DNA of 64,000 bases from Sinonovacula constricta (GCA_007844125.1 CM017567.1:10441928-10505927), one strand, 5' to 3'. Shown: positions 29,929 to 42,378, counted from the first letter of the stretch. Program-made: numbers and translations. Notes: a model not told the origin generated them from the sequence alone.

Positions 29929-29966
29929 TCACATGACACTATTTACAGTCACGTGAGACATGTGAC
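29929..29966. promoter_or_regulatory. Three clustered MiT/TFE E-box motifs (CLEAR/M-box-like)
   Basis: TCACATGA (29,929-29,936), GTCACGTGAG (29,948-29,957) and CATGTGAC (29,959-29,966) lie within 38 bp. GTCACGTGAC is the CLEAR element bound by TFEB/TFE3, and TCACATGA is the MITF M-box. Progranulin is a known lysosomal CLEAR-network gene in mammals. The position next to the candidate first exon fits a promoter-proximal site. Confidence 0.5.
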
Positions 29967-30239
29967 CAAGGCACTACACAATCTGACTGGTTATTGTAAA
30001 TTTACATTTCTACTTTCGGTTTCACATTCGATAAGGTGCGGCGCGGCGTTTTAGAGGAAAACCCGGCATTTTGAAAAATAACTTTTACAGTATGCAAACT
30101 CGCACTCTTTTTTTTATAAAAGCATTTAAAGTATACCTGTCACTTTCATCATCATAGTACGATGAAGCATTCATCACCATTTTGTCCACTTACCTTTTCT
30201 GTCCAGAGGAACTTAATACTCATTTTCGCAGCAGTGTTA

Positions 30240-30763
30240 ATAGATAGTTTCCACATCAGTGAAAATCCTTTATCTTGGCAGCCATCTTTGATGGTAACTT
30301 CAAGGGATTTTTATATGAATTGTATAGAAGGGTAAATTTTATTTTCTTATAATTTCTTCATTTGTGATCCGAAAATTAAAGCTATACACCATTGGAAAGC
30401 TCTTGAAATTCATATTTTTAGAATACAATATTTTTACAATTGATAAATGCACACAGAATTTATACACAGAAATAAATAAAACTACTGGCTGATACTTAAA
30501 ACAAAATGAACAGTCTATCATTTTCGGTTGTATTTCTTTAACCTTTTAAACTATCAAAATACAGTTTTGATATTTAACATACTTTATAAAAGCTGTTAAA
30601 TTTGATATAAAATTCAGTAAAATAGACTGAAAAATAAAAACACAGTGGTGAGTTTAATACAGCACATATTTCCCGATTTCGGCCTGCATTAGGTTCTGCC
30701 CACAAAGATGGCTGCCATAAACTGTCTTATCAGTGTCGATGACATCACATGGAAACTATCTAT
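30240..30763. mobile_element. Inverted-repeat (fold-back) element, 524 bp
   Basis: The left end ATAGATAGTTTCCA and internal GGCAGCCATCTTTG (30,277-30,290) recur inverted as CAAAGATGGCTGCC (30,703-30,716) and TGGAAACTATCTAT (30,750-30,763). The spacing between the paired blocks is similar on both sides. There is no coding capacity and no clear target duplication. Confidence 0.55.
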
Positions 30764-31339
30764 GTTTGGAAAGAACTGAAATCATTCAAAAATCATTATA
30801 GGCATATGACAGAATGTATAATAACTAAATAAATGTTATACAGTGAATGCGTTATAAAATTATAACTCATGGTGTTCAAATGCTTAAATATTAAAATAAT
30901 TTAAAAACATTCAAAATGCAATAAATGTATACCTTTTAAAATTATTTGGTTTAAGTATATCCGGTATAGTTTACTTAGCTCATGTCAAAAGCAAGGGCTA
31001 GCTACCACAGTAACAGTAGTGCCATTAAAACCCCATGTGAAAAGTTTTTCATAACTGCTTAAATATTGCCTTAAAACATACATATTCTACAAGAAACAAG
31101 TTTCTCAGAAAAGAAACTTCTTAAACCCCTATATTAACATATTCATTTACTCATATATTTCCATACAAGGTAGAACTAGACAATATATTCAATAGTATTT
31201 TAGACAAATAAAAATAATGAAAAACAAAAACAAAGTAAAAACAAACTCATGCACAGTCATGATTATAGTATTACCTTAATGAAGGGTCTTGTAAACCAAA
31301 TGCCATTGAAACGTCTTAAAATGCTTTTGTTTTAACACA

Positions 31340-31790
31340 GCACAAATAAACGGATCAACAAATTAACTTCATCCTTTCTCAACTCAGATTAATTTTTATT
31401 TACAATGACTGGAAAGACTTAACTAATAACCGAACATATTAACTTTCGTAACTGACTAGCTAACAACACTTACTTTACAATGGCCGGTAAGTACTTGTAA
31501 GTTAACACATTACTTCACCCTTTCATAACTTTTACTAGTCATTAACACTTAACTTACAATGACAGGTAAGTCTTTACAGAAAAACAACACATTAACCATT
31601 AATCTATGTACCGTTTCTTATCTTGGACTTACAAATTTACAATTATTGGTAAGCCTATGCATAACATACACTATTTTTATACAAATAACCTAAAAGATTA
31701 AATCTATAACTTTTTAAAAACTTTGATTTAAGAAGTGACAACACTAAATATACAATAACTGATAAGTATTCAGCTTCTAAACACTGATCA
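31340..31790. repeat. Degenerate ~80-bp tandem repeat, about five units
   Basis: The landmark ACAATGNCNGGTAAG recurs near 31,401, 31,477, 31,556, 31,638 and 31,752, each within a similar 'ACTTAACTTACAATG' context. Units are strongly diverged. Confidence 0.4.
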
Positions 31791-31822
31791 AAGTAGTTAT
31801 ATGAACCCCATTAATCTATATT

Positions 31823-33016
31823 CACAGGGGGCTGACGAAGCGTCACAGGTTGTGGTTCTCATCGAAGTCATGTAGTTGTTACTCATCGAAAACTTATGAA
31901 AACAAACCCTAGTTTCCCTACCAGCATGACCACCACGTCCCAGAAGTAGGACTAAAACTCAGTTCATTGTTTATTTTGCAAGATTTTCATTCAAACTGTT
32001 GTTTGCCGGTATCATTTGTGTTGATAATTAATAATATTTATGTCTGTTAACGCTATTGTGCAATATTACCCGTTGTTTAAGTAAACAGAATAGTGTTGTT
32101 GTTTTTTTTGTAATTAATTGCGCTGATTTTTTTATTTATGTATTATTTCGTATCCCGGATACTGGCCTCATGTCTTTCAACATTTCATGACAATTCTCTT
32201 CCGCTGTAGCACAGAGTTTCTCACTGAACTACAACTTGCTAATTTTTGTCGGTATTATAATTTTACCAGTGCTTTTGTTTATTGTCATGTCGTCGATGTT
32301 TCCGATAATAGCATGTCCTTTAACTTCAAAAGTCCTGTTTCGATATTTAGTTGTTCCTCTTTCATTTACTTCCCACATGTATGACACATTCTCTGTTGGA
32401 TTGGACTGGCACAGTGCTTTGTAGCTGCTAATATGCCGGCGAACGAGGCCCGACAATATGTACACACAGCGTGATCCTCATCCTGAAATTAAATTTGACT
32501 TCGATGAGTAACATACACATTAAAAGTGGTCTTTGTTGAGCACCACTCACACTCTCTGTGAGAAACAACTACATTTGGTAGCAGGCAAAATCTCCTAGAA
32601 ATGATTATAACGTAAAATAAATTACATCATAATAAAGACAATTGATATAATAATGTTACTAGGTCAGCTATGTTATACACTATTCAATTTATAATTAGTA
32701 CATTTGCAATAAAATCCACCTAAAGAAGAGTCTACACACATCAGATACTTTTAAGTGTTATTTTTGAATAATTATTTTCACAAGTCAACATTAAACAGTT
32801 TAAAACACAAACAAAAACATTTAGAATGATGTACTCACCATGATTTGACGGAGATCGTATTTTCCAAAAGTTTACATTCAAAATTTATACATAATATGGT
32901 ATCCTCGGCAATCCAAAACACGTTCTGTTTACATAAACTGGGAAAGTTTTCGATGTGAACCATCTACATGACTTCGATGAGAACCACAACCTGTGACGCT
33001 GCGCCAGCCCCCTGTG
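31823..33016. mobile_element. 1.19-kb DNA transposon with 53-bp terminal inverted repeats and 5-bp target duplication
   Basis: The ends CACAGGGGGCTG (31,823) and CAGCCCCCTGTG (33,016) start terminal inverted repeats that match at 51 of 53 positions. The flanks are ATATT on both sides (31,818-31,822 and 33,017-33,021). A CACAG start together with a 5-bp duplication recalls the Transib/RAG group, while CACTA elements share the CAC start but use shorter duplications. No transposase is visible, so it is a non-autonomous or internally deleted copy. Confidence 0.75.
32366..32482 (-). other. Possible captured exon with zinc-knuckle-like cysteines inside the 1.2-kb transposon
   Basis: After an acceptor-like ttaatttcag the minus strand reads DEDHAVCTYCRASFAGILAA, then TKHC, then MCHTCGK and a stop. 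The pattern is C-x2-C, HC, C-x2-C. It may be a remnant of a zinc-finger exon of a transposase or host gene. Nothing else supports expression. Confidence 0.25.
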
Positions 33017-34389
33017 ATATTACGCTGGTATTTTGCACAATACCTTCAAGTAAATACAAAAGCCTTAATCCTTGCAGCTAGGTTACTATTGTTTTTATTA
33101 AGACAAATCTAACTTAAAACACACACATTCAAACAATTGAAGATGGGTTTATGTAAAGTTTGATGCACTTTAACTAAATATAAATTTTAAAATATTCTTA
33201 AAAAATTAAATGTTATCACTCAAAATAACATTATCTTTAATCTTTACACAAATCTTATATTATTATATTGGAAAATTACCAACTTAACAATTTTCCTAAG
33301 TAGGAAGATAGAAGAAAACAAGGCACTGAATAAAATTGCTAAATTCTTAACAAATGACCTTTTATCTTAAACCTCTATTTTGTCATACCATTAAGCAAAT
33401 AATCATTCTGACATCAGAGCTTATATTCTTACAAGTGGACAGTTCAGCTGTGATATACACCTTGGCTATATAATCTTTTCTATATTTTGTACATACTATC
33501 ATAAATACAATAATGTAATACAATGCTAAGACAACATATACACAGGTACACGGACAAAATAATTTGACATCTTACCAATAAATCCTACCATTTTATACCC
33601 AAAAGCTACAAAACAAAAAAGCATTTAAAAAAAGCACTCAATGCTATTATTCTTGAACTAAGGTGAGCCTTAATCCAGTCTCTCAGACACTCAGCTACTT
33701 ATCAACTATAGGCCTAAACAACTTTGGGCAGAATACAATTAAACATAAAACTAAAAAGTGTCTTCAAATGTGAAGATAAGCATCATTATTAGAGAAAAAT
33801 GAACACAGTATGACTACACCGTTGTTGGAAGTCTCTACCTAAATGTTCTTTTAATGTTAATTGTAAAAGCATTTTTAAAATCTACTGCTTTTGAACCATT
33901 TATAGTAACTTAGCATTTCCCAGCTTTGATATATAGTGATCATAAAGGGCACTTTTGAGAAACACTGCAAAGTGCATAAGCCACATGAAAATAACACAGT
34001 TACTTAAAAAAAATCAAAATTATTAATCTTAGCTGCCTTTTATCTTAAAAATAAGTGTCTATTCAAAACAATGTTATTTCTAGGACTGGGAAAATTTACA
34101 AATATTTCGAGTACCTTAATACAAGATGCAACCGATTCGGACAAAAGACATGATCCCAAATAGTATCATATGTCTGCATTTCATCAAAATTACTGCTGTA
34201 GAAAAAGAAACCAGTTCTTTACAAGCCTAAGCAAGCTATAAAAAAGACTATAAGGTTCCAAAGTAATTATTCTAAATTATTAAAAGGACCTGTATAAATT
34301 TCCTTCAAGTATTTCCTTTAATATTTTGTTAAATCTGGTTGACCTAAACATGAATATTGTCTACATTTAACTGAACTTACCAATAGCGA

Positions 34390-34920
34390 CATTGTCAACG
34401 ATCCTACTGAGGAGGAATCAGTGCCTATGCATAGCGACATTGTCAACGATCCTACAGAGGAGGAATCAGTGCCTATGCATAGCGACATTGTCAACGATCC
34501 TACTGAGGAGGAATCAGTGCCTATGCATAGCGACATTGTCAACGATCCTACAGAGGAGGAATCAGTGCCTATGCATAGCGACATTGTCAACGATCCTACT
34601 GAGGAGGAACCAGTGCCTATGCATAGCGACATTGTCAACGATCCTACTGAGGAGGAACCAGTGCCTATGCATAGCGACATTGTCAACGATCCTACTGAGG
34701 AGGAACCAGTGCCTATGCATAGCGACATTGTCAACGATCCTACTGAGGAGGAACCAGTGCCTATGCATAGTGACATTTTCAACGATCCTACTGAGGAGAA
34801 ATCAGTGCCTATGCATAGCGACATTGTCAACGATCTTACTGAGGGGGAATTTGTGCCAATGCGAAGCGACATTGTCAACGATCCTACTGAGGGGGGAATC
34901 AGTTCCTATGCGTAGTGACT
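34390..34920. repeat. 48-bp minisatellite, about 11 units, open in several frames
   Basis: The unit is 48 bp (16 codons), so an absence of stops in one unit keeps frames open throughout. The plus strand gives a repeated acidic peptide (MHSDIVNDPTEEE); the minus strand and another plus frame also stay open for about 186-188 residues. There is no start context, splice structure or non-repeat extension that would support a gene, so I call it non-coding. Confidence 0.8.
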
Positions 34921-34999
34921 TTGTCATCGATCATACAGATAAGTATATCCCTACATAATAGATGTATCACCAGCCAATATTTATATCCCCACATTATTA

Positions 35000-35620
35000 G
35001 CTATATGCTGATGTGACACACAGAGCAGCCATATATGATGTGACACACACAGAGCAGCCATAATATCGAATGTGGCATACAAAAGGCAGCTATATCTTAT
35101 GTGATACACAGAGTAGCCATATCTGATATAGCATATATAGAGCAGCCATATCTGATGTGACATACATAGGGCAGTCATAATAGTTTACGTGACATACATA
35201 GAGCAGCCATACTATCTGATGTGACATACATAGAGCAGCTATATCTGATATAGCATACATAGAGCAGCTATATCTGATATAGCATACATAGAGCAGTCAT
35301 ATCGGATGTGACATACATAGGGCAGTCATAATATTTTACGTGACATACATAGAGCAGCCATACTATCTGATGTGACATACATAGAGCAGCCATACTCTCT
35401 GATGTGACATACATAGAGCAGCTATATCTGATATAGCATACATAGAGCAGTCATATCGGATGTGACATACATAGGGCAGTCATAATATTTACGTGACATA
35501 CATAGAGCAGCGATAATATCTGATGTGACATACAAAGGGCAGCTATATCTATGTGACACATAGAGCGGCCATATCTGATGTGACATACATAGAACAGCCA
35601 TACTATCAGTTTACTATACT
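35000..35620. repeat. ~29-32-bp minisatellite, about 20 units
   Basis: Units built on GTGACATACATAGAGCAGCC with variable spacers (TATATCTGAT or TAATATTTTAC). Unit length varies from 29 to about 35 bp, and the array is more diverged than its neighbours. Confidence 0.8.
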
Positions 35621-36375
35621 GTTTTGTGGGAATATAGCTATTACTGGCTGAGGATATAGCTATTATGTGGGAATATAGCTATTATGTGGGGATATAACTA
35701 TTGACTGGGGATATAACTATTGGCTGGTGATATAGCTAGTAGATTGGGTATAGCTTTTATGTGGGGATATAACTAAATTATGAGGGGATAGAGCTATTAT
35801 GTGGGGATGTAACTATTATATGGGAATGTAACTATTTGCTAGGAATAAAGCTAGTATTTGGGGATATAGCTATTATGTTGTGATATAATTATTCGCTGGA
35901 AATATAGCAGTTTGGCTGGGGTTATAACTATTCTGGCTGAGGACAAAGCTATTGTGTGGGGATATAGCTATTGTGTGGGGATGTAACTTGTATGTGGGGG
36001 TGTAACTTGTATGTGGGGATAAAACTAGTAAGTGGGGATATAGCTATTAGTTGAGGATATAGTGATTATGTGGGGATAAAACTATTATGAGTGGATATAG
36101 CTGTTATGTGGGGATAGAAATATTATGTGGGGCTATAAATATTGGCTGGGGATAAAACCATTATGTGAGGATATACCTATTATGTTGGGATATAGTTATT
36201 ACGTGGGGTTATGTCTATTATGTGGAAATATAACTACTATGTTGGGATATAACAATTATGTAGGGATAAAGCTGTTAGGTGGGGATAGAACCATTATGTG
36301 ATGATATAACTATTGGCTGCGAATATAGCTGTTATGTGGGGATACATGTGAACTATTATGTAGTATAAAAATGTT
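35621..36375. repeat. ~20-bp minisatellite, about 37 units
   Basis: Units of the form GGGATATAGCTATTATGTGG with much variation (AACTATTGGCTGG and similar). The array directly follows the 29-bp array, with no unique sequence between. Confidence 0.8.
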
Positions 36376-39333
36376 TTAATGTTGTTTTCATTTTCTACTT
36401 AGCGAAGCCTTTCGCGAAAGGATGTGCACTTGACGGATAAAGCACAGGTTTCCAGATTTTTACACTAGTATTTTTGCTGGTTGTTGCTGGGCGAGCACAC
36501 CAATGTAGAACATTAGTCCGAGTATTCATCGTGCATAAGGCTGAAATGGCAAGATGAGCTGTAGAAACTTTATTCGTTTCTTTTAAACTTGGCAGATGGA
36601 AGTTTTATCAATGTGGAATATTTCAATGATATTGTTATGTTATTATTTTTCATTGTCCAGAGGAAATATATTGCACACTTTGCTATTTGCACAAGTTGTT
36701 TGTGTGTGTTTGTTTTGAGTAAAGTTAAGATCTCGATTTACCTCGGTTGTTAATGTTTCCTGAAATATGTTTCCTTAGTCGACGGAAATGTTCGATAAAT
36801 TGCGATTTCTACCGAATCTAGAGTCGGTGAAGATCGGAGCAAAATAAGCATTTGTTACCTTATGTCATACAGAAAGTCCGTGTGATTCATGAGACATGTT
36901 TTGTGACGTGCTTGGTAAAATTCATGTTGACGCATTCCTTTGTGTGCCCCAGTCTGTTGATAAAAATAGAAATGAGCTTTTGTGTCTACTTTGTCACCAT
37001 TGCTGTTGCAAAGATTAAGAAATGAGAACTAAGAAGGCCCACTCTTCGTGTATCAGACCCCTATAAGAAAATGTGATGTTATAGTTGATAACTGTTCACT
37101 AAATGACATATAATACTGAGAAAATGCATAAAATGACGATGCAAGAGTATTTTTTGGAGCCACTCAATTAGTTTCTTTAGATAAGTTATCTAACGAAACT
37201 TCTTTCGACTCCTTGCAATTCAGAAGGCAAAATACAAATTTATATTATTCTTCCCGGGTAACTATGGTATACGAGCTCGTATATGAAAATTGTCAACATT
37301 ACGCAGATTACAACTACATGTATATCCAAAACATCCAAAGCAATTCATTTAATTACTATTTTCTTGTCATCTGTCTTTAGATAATGGAACAGTCTTACCG
37401 ATGACTTTAAAGTGCCACGTCACTATCAGCTTACTAAATCTCGATTGTCGCAATAAAGATAAAATTTTACGCGCAAGGTTAATTTTAAACGGTTGCCCCC
37501 TTTAAAAACACTCTTTATATGAAAAAAAGACTTTTCTTTTTGTTTATGCGACTGAATAGAAACTACCAAACATTTTTTTTATACTTTCCTAAAAGTTTTG
37601 AAAGAAAAAAACAACATCTTATCAGTCATCGAAATTAACATCTTATTATTATATGTCATACGGACGTGTAACATTTGGAGATTCATTGAATCGAAACACA
37701 TTTCACATGCCCGACGCTTTGTTTCATAAACAATAACAATAAGGTATTTTTACGATTTATTCTTTGTTATCGTACTATAATTAGAGTCACCATCTCTGCA
37801 AAATCCAACCATTATCTATCTGAGCTCACTTTCTAGATTCAGATAAATCATTCGCTCGTCAGGAGACAAACTTCATAAAATTCACATGTCCCTCTTAACT
37901 TTCGTCGCTACGGGCGATCGGACGTGTGATTTATGTCGTACGTAGTTCAAGATCGTCATACGACGCCAATGTTACTTTATAAAAATAGCGTCATAACGGC
38001 TGTTTGAAGGAAAATGTTGGACATTTCCGAACTTATTTTGCGCAACGTTGCAAAGCACCAACTTTGTTTCTAAAAATAACACCGAACATCGTCCCGCATG
38101 CGCTGATGTGTGTCAGTAATGAACAAAACGTTATATGCTTTTTTAAAAAGTTTATAACAACGCTAAGAAGCGAAAATACAGGCGAATGCATGATTTTTAG
38201 ACACTTCTTTAAAAAACAGTTAAGCTAAACCAGTCGAATTTGGCCCTAAAAGATTAAAAAAAAAGGTTTTAAAGTTATCTGCTTTTGGGGTGTACCGAAG
38301 TTAAGTAATGATATAAGATTACTGTTAACATACGTAACAACAAAAAATGGACGACTATGAAATCCGAATTAACCAACAATAAAGCATTTTTTAAAACTTT
38401 TTTACAACTCTGGCTTGTTCAAAGTTGTAAATCTACTTTCGTAAACATTGTCGTCAGTGTGTGAGCTAGAATGAAAATTCAATGAATAGATTGAGTAAAA
38501 ACATATCAAGGAGAAAAGTAACGCTACCATTGAAATTAAAATTAAAATGGCGGACCCTGTTTCTTGTTTTTGTGTGTCTTATACGATGAAACAGTATGTT
38601 CAATGTTCAGTCGTGGTTTCGGGAACTATAGAGCCATTCGCACATATTTAAAGTTTAGTCATTGCGTCTTGATTAGCTAGGGTAGGTAACTTTATAACTT
38701 ATCAAGTAGTTAGCTCGTGTTGTTTCCCTTAGACCATTGTTGATTTCAATACAGTTGCCTTTTGCACATAATTGTATTTAAAAAGGACTAGGAAAACACG
38801 AAAACTTAAAATTACTTCATGATTTTATAATCACTTTGTGAAGGCAAACAATTAACAAAACAACATCGTCATGTTCAACTAAACAACTTGATCACTTTTT
38901 TCGGGGAGACACCCGCGAAAGATGATTTTTTAACGGCAAGTTTTTTCCCTTAGGTTTTTGGGGTTTGTCGTTTTGAAAAAAAAAACTTAATTGTAAGGTA
39001 CTAAGAGAAGTATTACATTCATGGCTTACAAAACAATAAAATAAACTCGTCAAGACTGAAAAGTAAAGAAAACATGCATCAAGAACACTGTGTACTGCTA
39101 AGTAGAGAGCTCAAAGTTATTTTTATCGACTAATGAGCAAGTTACAAGTCCTTATTTTACATGTATCAAAGAATAAAACACGACACAGAGTTACTAACAG
39201 AAAGAAGAATGGACAGACTAATACATGTTTGTATAATGTCTGTAATGGATAAAACTACGAATGTCTTTGAGATACACACAATTAGGCAAATGCTCGCAAT
39301 AATTAAACAGCCGGAAGTTGCCATATATATATA

Positions 39334-39616
39334 TACACTCGTCAAAATTTCTAAGTGCACACTTTTGTCTTCACATTGTTTTGCAGCAGAAGACAGCTAT
39401 ACAACTTGATTAGGTGAAACACATCCGTAAGCATGGACGTGTTGTGGATTTAGGTACAAGCGCACCGATTAATCGATTATTTACTGAAGCGTCACGCTTG
39501 CGTCAAAAATCACGATTTTCCCGATATTCAAAAATATTTTCAAGTATTTCATTGTCAGTTTTTATCAGGTATTCCGTAAAATACAAAGTGTGCACTTAGA
39601 AATTTTGACTAGTGTA
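39334..39616. mobile_element. Mariner-like MITE, about 283 bp
   Basis: CACTCGTCAAAATTTCTAAG with TGCACACTTTTG at 39,336-39,367 is repeated inverted at 39,584-39,615, and TA-rich runs flank both sides. Terminal repeats are at least 30 bp with few mismatches, and TA target use fits Tc1/mariner derivatives. There is no transposase. Confidence 0.65.
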
Positions 39617-40388
39617 TATATATATATAAGCAGCAGAGGCAGCTGACCTTCGACATATGTCGGGGGTCTTCGTCCAGCAATGATTAGCTGGACGTCGCCA
39701 ATATAATTAAGGCGTTGGACTTCGGGTCGTTATTAACCATGTGATGATGTTAGTCATTGAGCTAGAATACTTACCACAAATTGCTCCAGGTACTTACAAC
39801 CTGGGTACTGGCTCTACACAGGAAATGGGCAGTCGAGGGAAAGAACTTGTTTCCCATTAGATTATTAATAAGTAGCCTTTAACTAATTGTGTCGGTGAGA
39901 TGTAAAACAACACCAGGAACAACAGCAACAAAATGTGAAAGATCCTTTCTGAATTCCTAGTTATAATCAGTTTAAAGGTAATTTGGCATTTTACAGACCT
40001 AGAAGGAAATACTTGCGTGAAAATCCTGATCAAATAGCTCTCTGTTCATCTTAAGCAGGCTAAGGGGTAACATTTAGTTCTGGGAACGAGCTACAAGACC
40101 GCTTATTATGAAAAGTGTACAATGTATTTGGGATCCATTTTGATCTATTTGTTAAAAACTAACCTTTGTTTGTATAAATTTAGACATGTATAATATTTAT
40201 GGACAGATATATACAACGCAGATCTAAGTTTGAATAATATCGGAGCACTAATGGTCATAATACAGTCAGTGACTTACAACTAATCTGACTGCTCAAGCTT
40301 ACATTGGGTAGGTTTATATTCCGATCGAGTCGATACCGCGTGGGTACAAAACCCGATTAGAGCAAAGGACTTAATGTGGGAAGGTTTT

Positions 40389-40700
40389 TGCAGTGCAGAG
40401 CTTCGGTGCCCCGATGGTTCTACTCAGGCATTTGCTTGGGGTCCTCCTCCAAAAAAAAGCTGGACGTCGCTATTGCAGTGCAGAGCTTCGGTGCCCCGAT
40501 GGTTCTACTCAGGCATTTGTTTGGGGTCCTCCTTTAAAAAAAAGCTGGACGTCGCTATTATAATCATAACTGTGTCACTGCGGTGTAAACGTGAATACAA
40601 AGAGAAAGGAAAGCTTACAGACCTACACATAGGCTACTTAGACCGGAAAGAAACACAGCTGAATACAACGACGACAATACATCATGTCTGGATGAGTACT
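40389..40700. repeat. Dispersed repeat family R3 with an 85-bp tandem duplication
   Basis: GCAGTGCAGAGCTTCGG begins at 40,389 and again at 40,475, so 85 bp is duplicated in tandem. The part after it (GTGTCACTGCGGTGTAAACG, then GACCGGAAAGAAACAC) matches a second copy at 42,715-42,905. The short sequence CTGGACGTCGC is also found at 39,690. It looks like a mobile repeat, not a gene. Confidence 0.6.
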
Positions 40701-41802
40701 TGTATAGTACTTATAAAAGGTTTGTCTCTGGAGAAACGGTTGAGTGAGGCCTCTGAGACTTTTACGAGCGTTTTTATATTTCAAATTAACAATTGCTTAA
40801 CCGTAGAAAATATTCCCCTTTAAAGTTATCAAATTAAAAAAAAGTGACAATTGTATTTCAGAGTTTAAACTGTACGGCTTATTGTCTCATTGTGTAGATT
40901 CTTCTCATGTGCGTGGAGGAATTGTGGCGCGCAGGAGGAAAAACGAAGTGTTCGGGAACGTGGTAATTTTTCGACGGGGACTTCTTGAAAGTAAAAAAAA
41001 ACGTGCTTTAAAAACTTTATTGTCAATCAAATGCCCAGATATGTCAGAGAAGGACAGCCTTTAGTATGTTTGTCGTACAGAGAACCTTGTTTTCTCCACA
41101 CATTTACAGGTTATGATATCATGATTTAAGAAAACCCCTCAAAACATAGTATGAGCTAAGTCACCCTCGGCCATGTTTTGACACTTGACTGCATTTTGCG
41201 TACCTCTCCGTCCGACATGGTCACCAGAAACCGTTTTACCGAAATATGCAAGCGTAACCTTCCTTCGGCTCCCATGTGACTACCGCACACGTGTGTTTAT
41301 TTAGTTACCGGAAATTTAATTTCTTTGTTTTATTTTTGAAGTAATGATATTTATAAAATTGAATGACTTATTAATATGTTTAGAGATAGTTTATCAATTA
41401 ACCTAAATCAAATTTGTTCGAATTTGTTATTAAGTTATAATAAGATATATACTTTAGAACTATTATTAACAACGTATAAGAACTTGAGACAGCCAGAACA
41501 CACTTAACAGGGCCTGGAGAACAACAATCAGCATAATAGTCAACAGCATGTTAAGCACTTCAAGTAGTTTCCATAGCAAAACTACAGAAGACTCTCTTGA
41601 AAGTATAAGTATATATGTGTACATGTTCACCGTATTTGTACAAAGGCTGTTAACTTAGCCAGAATACAGTTCACTATATCAAATTGTACTAGAGGGTATA
41701 TGGTTAAAACTGTACGCTTAGTTTTTTAACGGAATTTATCGTTTATTGGTAATTATATCTTTGATACAAGGACAGAACTACTGCGATTAAACAGGGATCA
41801 AA

Positions 41803-42378
41803 ATGAATGCATTTATGATTAAAATGTTGTTGTTATGCTTTTGTTCGGAGCAAACCGTTGTTGCCAGCAGAAGTTACCTACTGCATGCTAAAGAGTTGCG
41901 AGAACTCAAGGAGGATGTGAAGACCATTGAAGCTGCTCAACAGGATAGGGAGGATAAACTTGTCAATCTAGATCAGAGACTACAAGAGATAGAAGGATCA
42001 GACTTCGAGCAAGAAATCCAGAAACTTGAGAAGAAAATCGCTCTTATTTTGAACCGTCTTAGCAGCGAGAAAATGCAAGACAAAAACCTAACACTACAGG
42101 CTGAGGAGGTTTTGGAAGACATGCGAGGCAAAGTTGACGAGACAGAGGATCTTATTGAAGAGCTTAAAGGGTCTGTTAAGTTGTCAGTTGATGATTTCCA
42201 GGAGCAAATAAAAGCTGTCAACGTGTCGGCTCAGCTGACGGTCAATGTGCGTGGGGTAGTGTTCTATGGAGAGATAGGGACCGTGTGCAGCGTGGAGAGT
42301 GGGGAATGTCAGTTGGACAACAGCGAGTGTCGGGCTGGCAGGTGCCAGTGCAAGCCAGGGCTTAGCTACAACATACAG
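41803..42378 (+). CDS. PAN-domain gene exon 1
   Basis: Encodes 192 residues: signal peptide, coiled coil and most of the cysteine module (CSVESGECQLDNSEC, then CRAGRCQCKPG). It ends at CAG|gtatac, and the frame runs into a stop soon after if unspliced. Confidence 0.8.

Larger units (their letters stand above)
30764..34380. other. Intergenic stretch outside the listed elements
   Basis: AT-rich sequence with no ORF of convincing codon use on either strand, apart from the tandem repeat and transposon listed. I see no RNA gene. Confidence 0.5.
36376..41802. other. Intergenic stretch upstream of the PAN-domain gene
   Basis: No convincing gene. It contains a mariner-like MITE (39.33 kb), dispersed repeats at 39.65-39.9 and 40.4-40.7 kb, and an isolated AAAATGGCGGA (YY1-like) motif near 38,567 with no associated transcript evidence. 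Confidence 0.5.

Noticed and set aside
34318..34958. Long overlapping ORFs of 160-188 residues on both strands
   Set aside because: They are produced by a 48-bp repeat without stops. There is no splice structure, start context or unique flanking coding sequence.
38556..38575. AAAATGGCGGA as a YY1-type promoter motif for the PAN-domain gene
   Set aside because: A single short motif over 3 kb from the start codon, with no donor site or conserved context to support a first exon.
40374..40823. Plus-strand ORF of 149 residues with internal duplication
   Set aside because: Falls on dispersed family R3 and its 85-bp tandem duplication. The related copy at 42.7 kb does not keep the frame.
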